Positions 46,328 through 58,580 of a stretch of 64,000 bases of DNA are shown here, one piece after another. The position numbers were made by a program, and so were the translations under genes. The stretch is from Siphonodentalium dalli (lineage: Eukaryota > Mollusca > Scaphopoda > Gadilida > Siphonodentaliidae): the NCBI GenBank assembly GCA_032622095.1, contig CP136061.1, positions 3,958,005-4,022,004 of the forward strand. Direction: 5' to 3'. Numbering within the stretch: the first letter of the stretch is position 1; each line of letters begins with the position of its first letter. Under the pieces are notes generated by a model. It was given only the letters and a program-made list of their open reading frames with translations, had not been told where the DNA came from and did no database searches.

Positions 46328-47120
46328 AATTATATGAATACTGAAACCAATGCTGCATCTACTATTTATAGATCAGCTGCTGAAGCGACGAGGAAGTGCA
46401 TTGCGCTGTTCTAATAATGGTAGATCAGTTCTGTGTCAATATTCGAACCAACGTTCAGACTGATAAGCAGCGCAACTCTCGGTGAAAGGATTCCTTTCTG
46501 TATGAACCATACCACGTGCTCTTTAAAAACCAGGTCATTCTTATAGGATTACATAGAGAAAAATACTTAATCTGGTGATTATATATTGTATAATATCTAA
46601 TCCCAACCACAGGAGACACACGTGCGGGATCACTACATTAAATCAAGATTGGTCTTGATATTATCGATGACTAATATTGACTAAATAATGGAGAAATTTT
46701 GAGAAGTGTTTTTAAAGATTTTAAATAAGAGAGATAATGCTACGAATACAGATACCAATGTTTCATCTATAGATCCGCTGCTGAAGCGACGAGGAAGTGC
46801 ATTGTGCTGTTCTGTGTCAATATTCGAACCCACGTTGTGACTGACACGCAGCGCAACTCTCGGTGATATGGCTTCCTATTTATATGAACCATACCACTTG
46901 CTCTTTAAAAACCAGGCCCTTCTTGTAGGATTACATAGAGAATAAATACTTAATCTGCTTATTAGATATTGTTTAATATCTAATCCCAACCACAGGGGAC
47001 ACACGTGCATGATCACTACATTAAATCAAGATTGATATTAGGGTTAATCAATGACTAATATTTACTAAATAACAGAAATTTTGAGAAGTGTTTTTAAAGA
47101 TTTTAAATAAGTGAGATAAT
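46328..47120. repeat. About 400-bp tandem duplication
   Basis: Shared words in order: gctgaagcgacgaggaagtg, gcgcaactctcggtga, ctctttaaaaaccaggtc/ccc, taatcccaaccacaggaga/gga, tcactacattaaatcaagat, gagaagtgtttttaaaga. The first copy has an extra ~15-bp insert (aataatggtagatcag). The 'aagtgtttttaaaga' end also occurs at 36275, so the unit is dispersed elsewhere. Confidence 0.85.
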
Positions 47121-47935
47121 TGAAGAATTGTTTTTAAATGACATGATTCCTGATTACATACCCTTCACCTGTATAGCTTTGAGTATCTTCCGAATGGTAG
47201 CCTAAGAAAAATTAACACATCTCACCCATTCCATAGACATAAAGCTATCCAATCCATTAACTTAAATATTTTCAATTTGATCATTCTCATATCTCACCTC
47301 TAGGTTTATCAAGGCCAACTCTTCGCCTGCATGGATTTGGTATTGATTGATTGGTTTTGAAACAATGACTCATCCATATTTTCCTACATAAGGAACGCTC
47401 TTTATTGGTCATATTTGCCCCTTTAAGACGTCTGAGGTCAACCCCATCTATATTGTTACACTCTACAGGTCAATTTATCTCCGTGTTTCAATTTCCACCG
47501 ACCATATTGTAACCATTTTGGGTATGTACTTAATTATTTAATTAAATCAAGTATTTTTTTAGTGCCAGTTTAAGACATCTGATGTCAACGGGGCCTATTT
47601 AATAAGATTAAGTGGGTGAAGTTACCCATATGTAAACATTTTCATTTCAGATGGTCCAGCCGTTTCTGTATAAACAATTAATTATTTATTACCGCCGGTA
47701 AAAGCTAATTGCAACAGCCCTTCAAGTGCGACGCTGTCTGACACTGGTAGTCCATTATATGACGTCGCATTAAGGAAGATTAAACGATTCAGACTGCATA
47801 ATCCATGATGGAATAACCAATCGTATGAATCGGCATCACACCGGTGATCTCCTTTAACGAATTGAGGGTTTCGTGGAGATCTGATGATAATTTGATTCAA
47901 TTCAATTCAATTCAGTTTATTCTGGTCGTCATGAT
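47121..47935. other. No recognisable gene
   Basis: AT-rich; no repeat or supported frame. Confidence 0.45.
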
Positions 47936-47937
47936 TA

Positions 47938-48690
47938 TACATTAGCTATCGTTGCACTATTATCAAGGCTGTTTAACATATTATCAAGGCTGTTTAACAT
48001 ATTATCAAGGCTGTTTAACATATTATCAAGGCTGTTTAACATATTATCAAGGCTGTTTAACATATTATCAAGGCTGTTTAACATATTATCAAGGCTGTTT
48101 AACATATTATCAAGGCTGTTTAACATATTATCAAGGCTGTTTAACATATTATCAAGGCTGTTTAACATATTATCAAGGCTGTTTAACATATTATCAAGGC
48201 TGTTTAACATATTATCAAGGCTGTTTAACATATTATCAAGGCTGTTTAACATATTATCAAGGCTGTTTAACATATTATCAAGGCTGTTTAACATATTATC
48301 AAGGCTGTTTAACATAACCTTAGATTTGTTCATGTATTTGATATTAATCACTATTATCAAGGCTGTTTAACATAACCTTAGATTTGTTCATGTATTTGAT
48401 ATTGATCAGCCATGGTTTGGGCTTCAACCATATCATAACTTCAGGAGGACTATTAGACATTAGCTATCGTTGCACTATTATCAAGGCTATTTAACATAAC
48501 CTTAGATTTGTTCATGTATTTGATATTGATCAGCCATGGTTTGGGCTTCAACCATATCATAACTTCAGGAGGACTATTAGACATTAGCTATCGTTGCACT
48601 ATTATCAAGGCTATTTAACATAACCTTAGATTTGTTCATGTATTTGATATTGATCAGCCATGGTTTGGACTTCAACCATATCATAACTTC
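47938..48690. repeat. Nested satellite: 123-bp units with an internal 21-bp expansion
   Basis: A larger unit (cattagctatcgttgcacta ... ttagatttgttcatgtattt ... cttcaggaggac) occurs at about 48460-48580 and 48583-48690, with partial copies before. In the first copy the 21-bp piece starting ttatcaaggctgtttaacat is amplified 17 times (47957-48316) without variation. Both strands stay open through it (7-residue repeats such as MLNSLDN); these frames are artefacts. Confidence 0.95.
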
Positions 48691-48699
48691 AGGACAATT

Positions 48700-49239
48700 A
48701 GACATATGCCTACTTTCAAACTGATTTATCACATTTTTAGTTCGTAAAAAACAATTTTGGCATGTGATGCAACAATATAAAAACATACGGTAACCTGAAA
48801 ATGTGTCAGTTAACTGCGATTTAGAAAAATGACTGTTTTAACCCTTATTTGAGCTGATACGAGTTCGTATGTTTCATTGGAAATTCAGACAAGAAGCAGC
48901 ATTACAAATAGGTTCAAAACGTATAGAGGTAGTCAGTTAACTTTTCTCACAAAATCATCAATTGCATGACAATTCTGGATTCATAGAAAGACAAGGACGT
49001 AATTTTGGCTGATTTGGACATCGAAGCACCATAGATCTGGCTTCATTTACAGAGGCCAATTCATCAAAATAACAAAAATCAGTATGTAAGCTTACATGGA
49101 ATTAAATCACTAGCCATAATAAGCATATTACAGATCCTGGTGTAATAAACATGATTAAATACTCATTTCTGTCAAAAATACTGTCTAAATATAGCATTTT
49201 GCGTGTATGGCCGATGGCCCCTAGGCGAGACTAAATAGT
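48700..49239. other. No recognisable gene
   Basis: Ordinary AT-rich sequence. Confidence 0.45.
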
Positions 49240-49400
49240 GTAACGAAATGCACCGTACATAATTGTATATATTTCACCTCAAATGGCGCCTTCTGATTGG
49301 TTGAGAGCTGTTTACTACACGGTGTAGTGTTGTGCTAAATTTATCACACTGCTATACTTGTATAGTAACGTGCTAAATTTAGCACACTACTATACTAAAC
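49240..49400. repeat. Reversed relative of the 11.93-12.02 kb repeat
   Basis: tatatttcacctcaaatggc, gccttctgattggttgagag and two gtgctaaatttatcacac/agcacac palindromes. Confidence 0.7.
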
Positions 49401-50429
49401 TCGCATGCAAAAAGCAAAGGTCAAAGATATACATAAAAGTGTCCCCCAATTTGCTAAGGCTTGTTCAATGAAATTAAAAGATTACTGTGAACCTTTTTAT
49501 TTCAAGTTAACGACGTTGACTTGCAAATTGGCAATATTCAGTTGAATTCACATTGGGTACAGTGTTAGGGGTTTCTTGCATTCAAAACAAAACATAATAC
49601 TGCGCGTTTCGATTTATTGAGATTACAGAGTGTGCTAATTTCAGGATCCGTATTGTCACCGTGTTTTATAGCGAGTTTGAGAGGTGATTGCTTACTATAA
49701 CCTTAAAACTGTTTGGCCAAATGAAATTTTCTTTAAACTTTTTCGAAAAAAAAACAGACAATTTGGACCAGGCTATGGTCTTACAATACCTGACTGCCTC
49801 GATATCAATTTGAAAAAGGGGTGACGTTGCTTAACGCGCCTGCGGCGCTTCAATAACAGGTCTGTTTCCCAACAGGTCTTAGACAGTGCCGTCCGCCTCC
49901 CCCAAGCCCACCCACCCTAAAAGTGATTTTTCCTATAGTGTTTTTGAAACGTGTCTCTTTGTGGTGTCATTCTTTTGGTATGATTTTTTACTAAATAACG
50001 GGTATGTTAGAGTTACATTTCTTTGAATTTTACAATCGAAACATATTCGCATGCGATGCTGAGTCACGCGGGACACGGCAAACTAAATCGCGCGCAAATT
50101 GGCTTGCGATTTTTCAGCATCCCACCCCATTTGGCATGCGATAGCGTTTGTACTAGGTGATTTGGACACCGACAGCGTGATTTTTATATAATTATCGCAT
50201 CTGCCATTTTCCTTCTGCCAAGGTTTGTATATATATAGAGGACGTTCGTTAAACCCACGCCCGCTTAGTTCATGGATGTATCGATCCTTCCAAAATACGC
50301 ACAAACAAGTTGGAGGTTCATATGAGCCATTTCCGCGCACAGTCACAGTTAGTTGTGTCCATGAAATCGGTGTGAGTATAATATACAAACACTGCCAAAA
50401 TGTTGAGTTTCATAAACATTTATACTTAC

Positions 50430-50735
50430 TTCCGAATGGAATTTTATCATATAAGTCCCCTTAAACTGTCCAATCGGAGACCCCAATACAAGTGTACATA
50501 ACCTGTCTCCGTACAAATGGCAAAATCTGGTTTGTACGTCGAATGTGTTCCCGGTACAGTTGCTATAGTAGAGACAGAGTTTATAACACCTCAGAATATT
50601 GGCCACCAATAAACTCAGAAAAGGTGTACCAACAGGCGTGCTGTCCTTAACAATTTCCGGAAATAAGTTGCTGCATATATTTTGACCCACAAGCATAAGA
50701 TAGATAAGAGTCAACAGTAGCCCCGTGTGATCCAT
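50430..50735 (-). CDS. Secreted PAN/apple-like protein, first exon
   Basis: ATG at 50735; the donor TTCGGAA|gtaagtat at 50430/50429 leaves phase 0 after 102 codons. Residues 1-21 are a signal peptide (LLLTLIYLMLVGQNIC). Residues about 45-82 hold the PAN/apple cysteine pattern: CYKLC, SNC seven residues on, then FCHLYG and LC. PAN/apple modules bind protein or carbohydrate outside the cell. The exon would be the N-terminal module of a longer secreted or membrane protein; later exons were not identified. Reading past the donor meets a stop after 26 codons. A diverged copy lies 1.9 kb upstream at 52401-52727, so this is a local gene-family duplication. Confidence 0.6.
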
Positions 50736-52289
50736 ATTCAGTCCGCTTGCTCTTCAATGCGATATGGTCTTACAAACTGCCGTAAATAAACTCAGTAGCT
50801 GTCAGAAAAACAGGCCTGCCTCTGCACTGTTTCGTTGAATATGTGTCGCTTATGTTAAATCCTGCCCGGGGCATTATCCGATATATAACGCGCTTCGGAT
50901 ACGATGGTGTGAATAATATATGCGAGCACCGTCCCCCAATGGATGCGTAGTAGACTATTTAAAATACTATTGTGTTGGCTACACTTTGTTGAACGATTTG
51001 GCATGATGTGCTTCAAAATCCAGATAATTATTCACCATGCACACACTCCAATCGCGCAGTTGCCCATTCAATAAAAATGAAATATGTAGTGACTTGTTAT
51101 CATTTCTAAGTGTTTCTTAGTTCAAACTTGGGTTGCTATAGTAATATTCTTGATAGGAAAGCACCGTGTGATTTTCATGTACCTGCACTCGTGAATCAGT
51201 ACACAATTCCAATCAATATATCAAAAATCCTCTTCGAGATCTGTGCTCGATGTTTCATAATCGAGCATATTCTGGGGGTACCCGATATCAGCAAATTCAG
51301 CAATTATCGTTTTTGTGTATGGTTAGGTATCGGCGTATTTCTTGCCAATTTGGGACAAAAACTTTCTGCAAATGATTACTCTTGCCACATGGATCACCAG
51401 TCGTCATATATCATTGCGCACAAAATCAAAATGGCGTCCAAAATTAATAAAATCGAATAACATTTAAATGTTGGGCAAAAGTGAATATATATTCCTATAA
51501 TAGTGAACATATGTTATCATTATGCGAGGAAGAATGCACGCAGAGTGTAAGAGAAACTTTTTATCATACATATAGATGTGTTAATTCTCTCTAATGTATC
51601 TCACGAGAGAGCAAGCGAATGCAGGTCCTCATATAACGATTAAATCTGGACTTTTGGGCGCCCAGAAACGGAAAACTAACGCAGTTTTATTTATATATAG
51701 ATATATGTATAATTAAATAGTTGTGATTTAATTGAGATGTATTTTATTATGTGACGTTTTCTAGAAGAAGAAATATATGTGCTCAGAGCAGTATCACAAA
51801 ATTTTACCGATCATCATTTATTTTGATATAAAACCTTTCAAAATCCACTGTTTTAGAACAGTATGAGATATAGTCACATATACTACTGGGTAAAATGTGT
51901 AGATACTGTTACACATGTCTCAACATAGTAGTCATAGTTGCCTCCGATCAAGTGATGAAACAGGCATATTTCGCTTTTATCACCAGAGTGCATGGTGTTT
52001 ACTATGAACACAATTTATCAAAACACAAATGAGTACCATATATTATAGTCAATAAATACTAAACTTGACCAAAATTGCCTATACTCTGTGGCAGAGACTG
52101 TGTTTATAGCTGGAAATAATATGTGGTTATATTCACCAAGGCCACATATACCCGAAAGGTACTACGATTTCTGCAACAGCGTAACCGCGTTTACCCTTTC
52201 TCCCGAATGTAACACATATATGCGGCATACTTTAGATCCTCGTCTATATGAGATAACATTGGCCTAACAATATACCTGAGCTTGATGTT

Positions 52290-52345
52290 AGCCAGTGCAT
52301 TCTCGTATATATGAGAGACTCGCAAATATAAGAGAATGCACTGGA
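52290..52345. repeat. Hairpin related to the piggyBac-type MITE at 62 kb
   Basis: gccagtgcattctcgtatat then its inverted partner (atataagagaatgcactgg). The same words form the two hairpins at 62090-62310, so this is probably a decayed fragment of that MITE family. Confidence 0.7.
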
Positions 52346-52400
52346 ACATTGTCTTTAATGCTGCACCAACATGGAAGGGTTAATTGGAGGAAATTTAACA

Positions 52401-52727
52401 CTATGAATCACTGTTACATGTACCTACATATAATTTTATCATATACGTTCCTTTGGCGGTTCCACCAGAAGTCCCCAGTTCGAGAGCATGTAGCGTGGTT
52501 CCGTACACGTAACAGACCCTAGTCTTTACATTGAACGTACTTCCAGTGCAATTACTATGATATAGACGAAGTTTGTAGCACCGCAGGATGTTCGGCGCCG
52601 ATATATTCAGAAAAGGTGTACCAACAGGTGTGATATCCTTGACAATTTCAGGGTATTTGCTTCCACATAGGTTTCCACGGACACACAGAACAAAGATTGT
52701 GAGTAGCAGTACCCGTGCGCAATCAAT
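52401..52727 (-). pseudogene. Decayed paralogue of the PAN/apple-like exon
   Basis: It aligns throughout with 50430-50735 (shared PEIVKD, TPVGTPFL, NILRCYK, SNCTG, GTYMIK). The start codon position is ATT instead of ATG. The second cysteine of CYKLC is Arg (CYKLR), and the FCHLYG position reads VCYVYG. The donor region is altered and the frame runs to a stop at 52401. The open frame is retained for about 108 codons, so inactivation is recent or the copy uses another first exon. Confidence 0.6.
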
Positions 52728-52942
52728 CTTCCTTGTGTGTTCAATCGACTATAAGATGCGCTATGCTATGTTGTTCGTGACTGTTGATTTTTTATTGTGC
52801 ATATCCTATATACCTGATATATGGCATTGTGTTCTCATGGGAGGCCCGCGGATACAGTGTTGTCGCATACTTATCGTAGTTCATAGATGTGTGAAGTCAC
52901 GTCGGCATTGGGGATTCATGGAGGCTTTCTCATGTGTTTCTG

Positions 52943-53444
52943 TTAAAGGCACGTGCGGCCTTTGTTGTCGAAAATATTCATATTTGTTCCAATCACGGTA
53001 AAAAGAAAAACATTAAAACGCATACAGTTTCGTTCATATATACCATGACCATCGCGTAAACAGCATGCTATCATCAAGAACCACTATATTTTACCTAAGC
53101 AAGAGTATGATTGTGTTACAGAAGACAGCAGAATGTTACTGGCTAATCACACATAAATGGCAGAAACGCTCTTTATTAATTCCATATCAGGAATTCACCA
53201 ACAAAGAACGCTCTTTATGTTTACCATCATAATATAAACAAACACCAGGAAAGTAACTTTTTATGCCTTTGTTTACATAACAATGATCAAACATATGTCA
53301 ATAACATACAGTTTATGCGATATTTCTTATTTGTATACGGACAAAGTCTGTCTACATTTTGATGTTCTTTCTGTTTGTGGCGGTTTTTGACGGGTGGAAA
53401 TATTTTCACAGGATACCCACCGCCAAGGCCAACCGTATCTTTAA
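52943..53444. mobile_element. TTAA-flanked MITE, copy 1
   Basis: TTAA at both ends (52943-52946, 53441-53444). Imperfect inverted ends: aggcacgtgcggcctt inward from the left and agatacggttggcctt inward from the right. About 500 bp, about 95% identical by eye to 59403-59905. TTAA duplication points to piggyBac-type mobilisation. No transposase. Confidence 0.65.
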
Positions 53445-53772
53445 ATGAATATTTCAGACAACTATATAGTATATATATATCGTCATGGGTATGGTCACGT
53501 ATTCAATTTCCTTGGGTGTTTTTCATAAATATCTAATTGACAACCTTACAAGAATATCTTTATTTTTTTGGTCCAATATTGTCGTGTTTTAACTATTTAC
53601 TCTGGCTACGCTCGTAAAGATCATATTCCACCCGTTCAAAACCTGGTGACACTTACTGTTTGATGCTCTGACCTGTTCTGACGGGGGACTTAAAACAATG
53701 AACAAACACCATAGTGACTATATTTCTGTGTTAACACAACCTTCATCTATCCTTGAAATATATTATAAAGTT

Positions 53773-53932
53773 ATTATACAATGTTGTGTACAGTATGTGT
53801 TTTCTTGTACGAGCCCAGGTAGTGGTGACAAGTCATATTGGACAAGACACGCAGGGTCGAGTCCAATATGACTTTTCACCACAACCTCGACGAGTACAAG
53901 AAAAACACATACTCTACACAACATTGTATAAT
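53773..53932. repeat. Long hairpin, arms about 70 bp
   Basis: attatacaatgttgtgtaca ... caagtcatattggac, a 15-base centre, then the reverse complement with few mismatches. A related half-hairpin lies at 54200-54245 (catactggactcga / gagtccaatgtga). Confidence 0.85.
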
Positions 53933-54874
53933 GACATTTGTATTATCCATCTGTATATGTTTATCCAAATTTTGGGAATAATAAATGTGTGGTTAAATTT
54001 GTCGGTACTTGATTCTCTATAAAAGTCTGTATTTGATCACCAGAAAGCATGATTCGGAAAAGTAGACACGGAAGTGAAAAAGAACTCAATGCTGTGAACC
54101 GTCAGCTAAATCTACCAGAGTATTGCGCGCGCATCACAATGTCACCGATTCGTTTGGCAACCGAGTTACTTCGTGACGTCACGGAGTCCCGATAACAAAA
54201 ATCATACTGGACTCGATTGACTTTCGGGAGTCCAATGTGACTTTTTCCCCGGGTTATCATGTGACGGCTTTTGCCCAATCAGGTATTAACTAAGAAATAT
54301 ATTACCTATACATTGTTTTCATAAACTTCCCTGTCACAACATCAAAAAGATCCCAGTTTTTTAATTGATGGAGTATGATTTCTACGGGCGGAGTCAGTGT
54401 AGAATTTCATGGCATGATCTGTGTATGTGGAAAAATGCATCAATTTATCTTGAAGCGACATCAAATATTTTCGACTCAATACGTACGTGGTAATTTCACT
54501 ATTGTGTCATGGTACAGATGTCAAAACAGGTCGACACGCATGAAATACTTTGATTCCATATGTTATTGAACATCCCATTCACGTGCATGCACGTGATATC
54601 AATAATACACACATAACACTAAACAATTGGTGTACGATACGCAAACGCTCCTCTCCCCTTGAATAATGACACAAACTTAAACGTGATGCGGATTGGTGTG
54701 GAAATCTACTTTTATTGCACCCTCCGGGTGTATAATCAGCTGGAGATTCTTGGTGTATATTGGTGGCATGGGGGTTTATTTATAGAAATGGGAATTTTTG
54801 GGACACAATAAACGTTGTAGTGCGTTGTAGTGAGTCACTTAAACATATTACTTGTCGTCGAACTCGTATTTTAT

Positions 54875-55400
54875 TTAATAGAAGAATGAGTCTATGTATA
54901 TTTTGAATTTATCGAGTGTTGGAGCCTCAACAGCGAAGTCTGGCAGGGACTTCCAGGTATTTACTACCCTCTGCGTGAAGAAATATTTTCCTATCTCATT
55001 GTTAACAGTGCGCACCTGTAGCTTTTTATTATGTCGTCTTGTTCTTCCTTGTGCATTTCTTTATAATATGTCACATGCATTGATATTGTAATGACCATTC
55101 AACAGTTTATATACCTCGATTAGATCTCCTCTAAATCTTCGATATTTTAAAGACATCAGATTGAGTCTTATCGTTCGGTCTCGGTAGCATAGAGTTTTGA
55201 TTTGAGGAACTAGTTTCGTTGCTTTTCTTTTTATTTTCTCTAACACAATGCTTGGATATTTGTGATGTGGGCTCCATGCAGAGTTTCATTATTCGATGAT
55301 AGGTCTGACCATGCTTATGTAGAGCGATCGGAAAGTATCGATGTCCAAGTTCGTGAAAGTTCTATTTACTTTGCCGATGATTTGAGAAGCTTTGTTTCAG
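54875..55400 (-). pseudogene. LINE (non-LTR retrotransposon) reverse transcriptase C-terminus, 5'-truncated
   Basis: Minus-strand reading in order: NRTFTNLDIDTFRSLYISMV, AWSPHHK, then LEKIKRKATKLVPQIK, LKYRRFRGDLIEVYKLLNG, and IGKYFFTQRVVNTWKSLPDF. This is the thumb/C-terminal region of CR1/Jockey-type reverse transcriptases. Two stops near 55285-55292 and one at 55061 break the frame. The final stop is at 54875-54877, followed by taaataaaata, which may be the element's 3' tail. It is truncated upstream of about 55400, as usual for LINE insertions. Confidence 0.8.
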
Positions 55401-57145
55401 GATATTGTAGGAAGGCTAATATGGCGGTGTCAAATTGAGCTATAGCGATGGATATCTCGCAGGATAACACATTTCAGGTGTTCGCGGGTGTGTATTCGCT
55501 AGATGTCGGATAGTTGCAGTATGGCACTAGTATGACCGCGTTAATTGCTTTCGATGTTTAGGTATGAACAATGGATGGGCCACTCATAAAGATGTTATGG
55601 CGGGAACACAATGCCTGCGATTAGTAGATTTTTTATCCGCATTTAGAGGCTTTCTGGTGTGGTGAATGAGAAACCTGCAGTAATAAGCTTTAGTTTTTTG
55701 TAATCATTTGAAGGGTTAGTTGTTTTAACGGATTTCTGAGGCGGTGCATTCATGTAACCAATATATTTTATATTATAATTTATATTTATACCTAATAATA
55801 TGATCTTGAGGGCGCTACCATTTCTGATTATGGTTTCCTTGTATCAGGTTGATTCAGGGGAAAGGGTCACGTATTTAAGCGGTGTACAGTGTGTGCGAGT
55901 ATATAGAATCATCTGGTATATTTGCTCTATATTCCAAAGGATAGGTTCAACGACGTGGTTTAACAATATTTAACCTGACCGTGTAAGCCAGTGCGTTTAG
56001 TAGAGTAGATTAAGTCAAATTTTTCAAGGAAATTGTTCAAATTGTGACACATATGTGCACATATGTACATATTCGCATACTTATTGATATTATATATGGA
56101 GCCACGCTGAAATTTACTTTAACCTATCTTTTAAGGGGTTTTTCGAATTTAAGGAGCATTTCGTAGTTATATAATTAATTAAATGTCGCAATTAATTACA
56201 ATGAAATATGCTATTTAAAAAGTAAGTATGACTCTGATAGATATAATGCCACATTTTATGGTCAAATTGGAACTCCCCGTCCAAGATGGGCGTCAAAATG
56301 GCAGCTGAAAGAGGACATTTGACATTTGTTCACTGATATCGTCTAGATCAGGTTCTGCTGTATGGAATTGGTTCGGAAATGTGACATTATTTGGTATTGT
56401 GCTAGTTAAGTGATCATTGGAGCAATGAAATTTGCCATTCGCGTGATCGCAGTCCCTTCCGTTCCTTCAATAATTTGATTATGAACTCGGTATAAAATTT
56501 CACAGAAAATCACCGTAAGGATTCTAGTCATATTTTAACAAGAAATTGACAGAACTGTGCAAACTAAGTGAGGTATACAATTACTTATGAATATTTGAAC
56601 TCAATGAAACAAAACTTGTCACTTTGTCTGAAAATGGCTGCCAAAATGGAGACCAAAACATGGAAAATGGTAAATATTGCCCCATCATGTCATGTAATCG
56701 CTTACAAGTTGTGATTAGCGAATACAATTGGCTATGGTGTCTTATATACATTTAATTCTAACATTTTCTGATGCGCAGTGGTTAAGTTTTACTAATGTAA
56801 CCACTGACATTACGAAAATTATTGGATTTTTATATCACAAACTTTACCTCAAAATCGGCAAAAATTTACTTTTCAAGGTTCGGACCATTTATTCAAGTAA
56901 ATTATATAATTTTTTTACATATATCCCTAGCAGTATTCTTTGTTCCCAAGCGTTAGCAAAACAATTGTAACTCACTTGGTTATTAACCATATTACTTAAT
57001 CCACTGACTACTATATGTTTCATTGTCGTTGTCCTGATTGGAAATTATGAATGTAATCTTTTCGACAGTCTGTAGTCGTCCTCATCTACAACAACATAAA
57101 GGACTCCATTAAAATGAATCGATACCTAGATTATTTGCCAGTCCA
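55401..57145. other. No supported gene
   Basis: No continuation of the LINE frame could be recognised above 55400. The plus frame at 56728-56970 lacks any known motif. Confidence 0.45.
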
Positions 57146-57149
57146 TTGA

Positions 57150-57395
57150 TCTAACCTCTTACTGAAAATACGAACATCCAACTACAACTTGACAGTAGAA
57201 AATAATAGATGGACAAAGGGAAAAGATGATAATGATTTAAACTGTGTTTTGTGCAGCAATAGTCCATGTGATGAGTACCATTTTTTAAATCATATGCCAA
57301 GAGCTGAAATATTTACGCGATTTATATATTCCAACGTGGCATGTGACACAACAAACATGTCATGCGACACACCTACCATGTCGCACAGAGGTTAG
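57150..57395 (+). pseudogene. Retroelement C-terminal scrap (zinc-knuckle-like)
   Basis: The open plus frame reads LLKIRTSNYNLTVENNRW, then CVLCSNSPCDEYHFLNHMP. A small C-x2-C..H motif after I-E-x-x-R-W-like residues is the pattern found at the C-terminus of some LINE ORF2 proteins. The usual terminal Cys is not evident, and nothing coding of the same element adjoins. A decayed fragment is most likely. Confidence 0.4.
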
Positions 57396-57400
57396 TTGGA

Positions 57401-58580
57401 TGGGGGTAGTACCCAGAAGATTCGGTTGATGGTTATGAGTACAATGGTGTTCAACGTGGTTTATGCTATACATTAGATGTCATTATAAATGGTAATTCAA
57501 CATGTCAGTCAAATACGTGCGTTCTTGTTCGTGGTCAGTTATGTTCAGTCATTATGGGTAGCTGGGAGTGACGTCACATCCTCGGGTGTACTCGAACCGG
57601 ATAACCGGTACCCTTCGGGACCTAATTCCGCTACATTCCCCCAAACTTTGAAAAGAAGGTCCTGAGGGAGAGGGTTGAAGAATTCGTCCATCCATCGTCA
57701 TTAGCCAGTCCAAGTTCCAACAATACTTCTGTTACGTCATAGGCCTCCGTGGGCTCGGTTGCAGAGTCTTGTCGTCGACGCATTGGATCCTGAACATCGG
57801 ATGACTGACGAACACTTGTAACTTGGTCGAAGAAGTCACCGTCATATGGATGGCGGATGAAGTGGAATTTTTCAGCACCTCGTATCATCCAACTACCATG
57901 CTGTAATATCTGGTAATGTCTTCGCCAATGTATCGGTCAAACGATTGTCTGGCCAGCTTGTTTCCATCGCCCAATGTCTTGGTTCCATGGGGTGACCAGT
58001 TAAGTTCTTGATCCGGAACACATGTCGTAGTTACAATAAGTTCCATCTGTCGAACGTATAGAGTTTGTCCGCTTTATGTATAATCTGGCCATGATGAATA
58101 GCTGCTGACATTCGTTTCTTGGTCCAATTGACCGATAACCATGGACTGGGTTCTACAGGTTATGTTTCGTGGAATATAGACATCAATGCTGAGTGAAAGA
58201 GAAACCGGCAACCGGCATTCTCAAAACAACATGCAAATGGTGGTTCATTGTCGGTGTAGTGCATCAGCTGGCCTGATATTCATTACCGGCAATGCAACCC
58301 CAATGTGTTGGATTCACTCATTGCTGCATTAACATTGCGAACAAGCATATAATTATGTTCAGGGAGTCATTGATGTACATTTCCATACTGGAACCCGTAT
58401 CTGGCGACAAGTAATGGTCTAAATAGTTTGCCATGTAGTCTGATCATGGCTGTGGATCTATTCATTGTCTGATTCGGACTTATTTGCCACCAGGATCCCA
58501 AGGCCATTGATCTGGAGAACCTGCTTTATTTCGGAGGGGGTGGTAACCAGAAGATTCGGTTGATAGTTATGAGTACAATG
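57401..58580. repeat. Direct repeats (~42 bp) bracketing a 1.1 kb segment
   Basis: gggggtagtacccagaagat and ttcggttgatggttatgagt at 57401-57445 recur at 58536-58580 with three changes. Between them the minus strand has alternating open stretches (for example 57631-57888, 85 codons, no motif; and a stretch reading through CVPDQELNWSPHGTKTLGDG at about 57930-58030), as in a decayed gene with frame changes. I do not recognise it. Confidence 0.4.

Noticed and set aside
47935-48360. Perfect heptapeptide-repeat frames on both strands
   Set aside because: A 21-bp perfect satellite is frame-neutral on both strands; it is not evidence of a protein.
50083-50388. 101-codon minus frame as exon 2 of the PAN-like gene
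   Set aside because: The phases would agree, but the implied intron is only 38 bp, and the last third reads into apparently repetitive AT/GC-mixed sequence. Not supported as an exon.
52588-53001. 137-codon plus frame
   Set aside because: It is antisense to the decayed PAN-like exon and runs into the TTAA MITE; a shadow frame.
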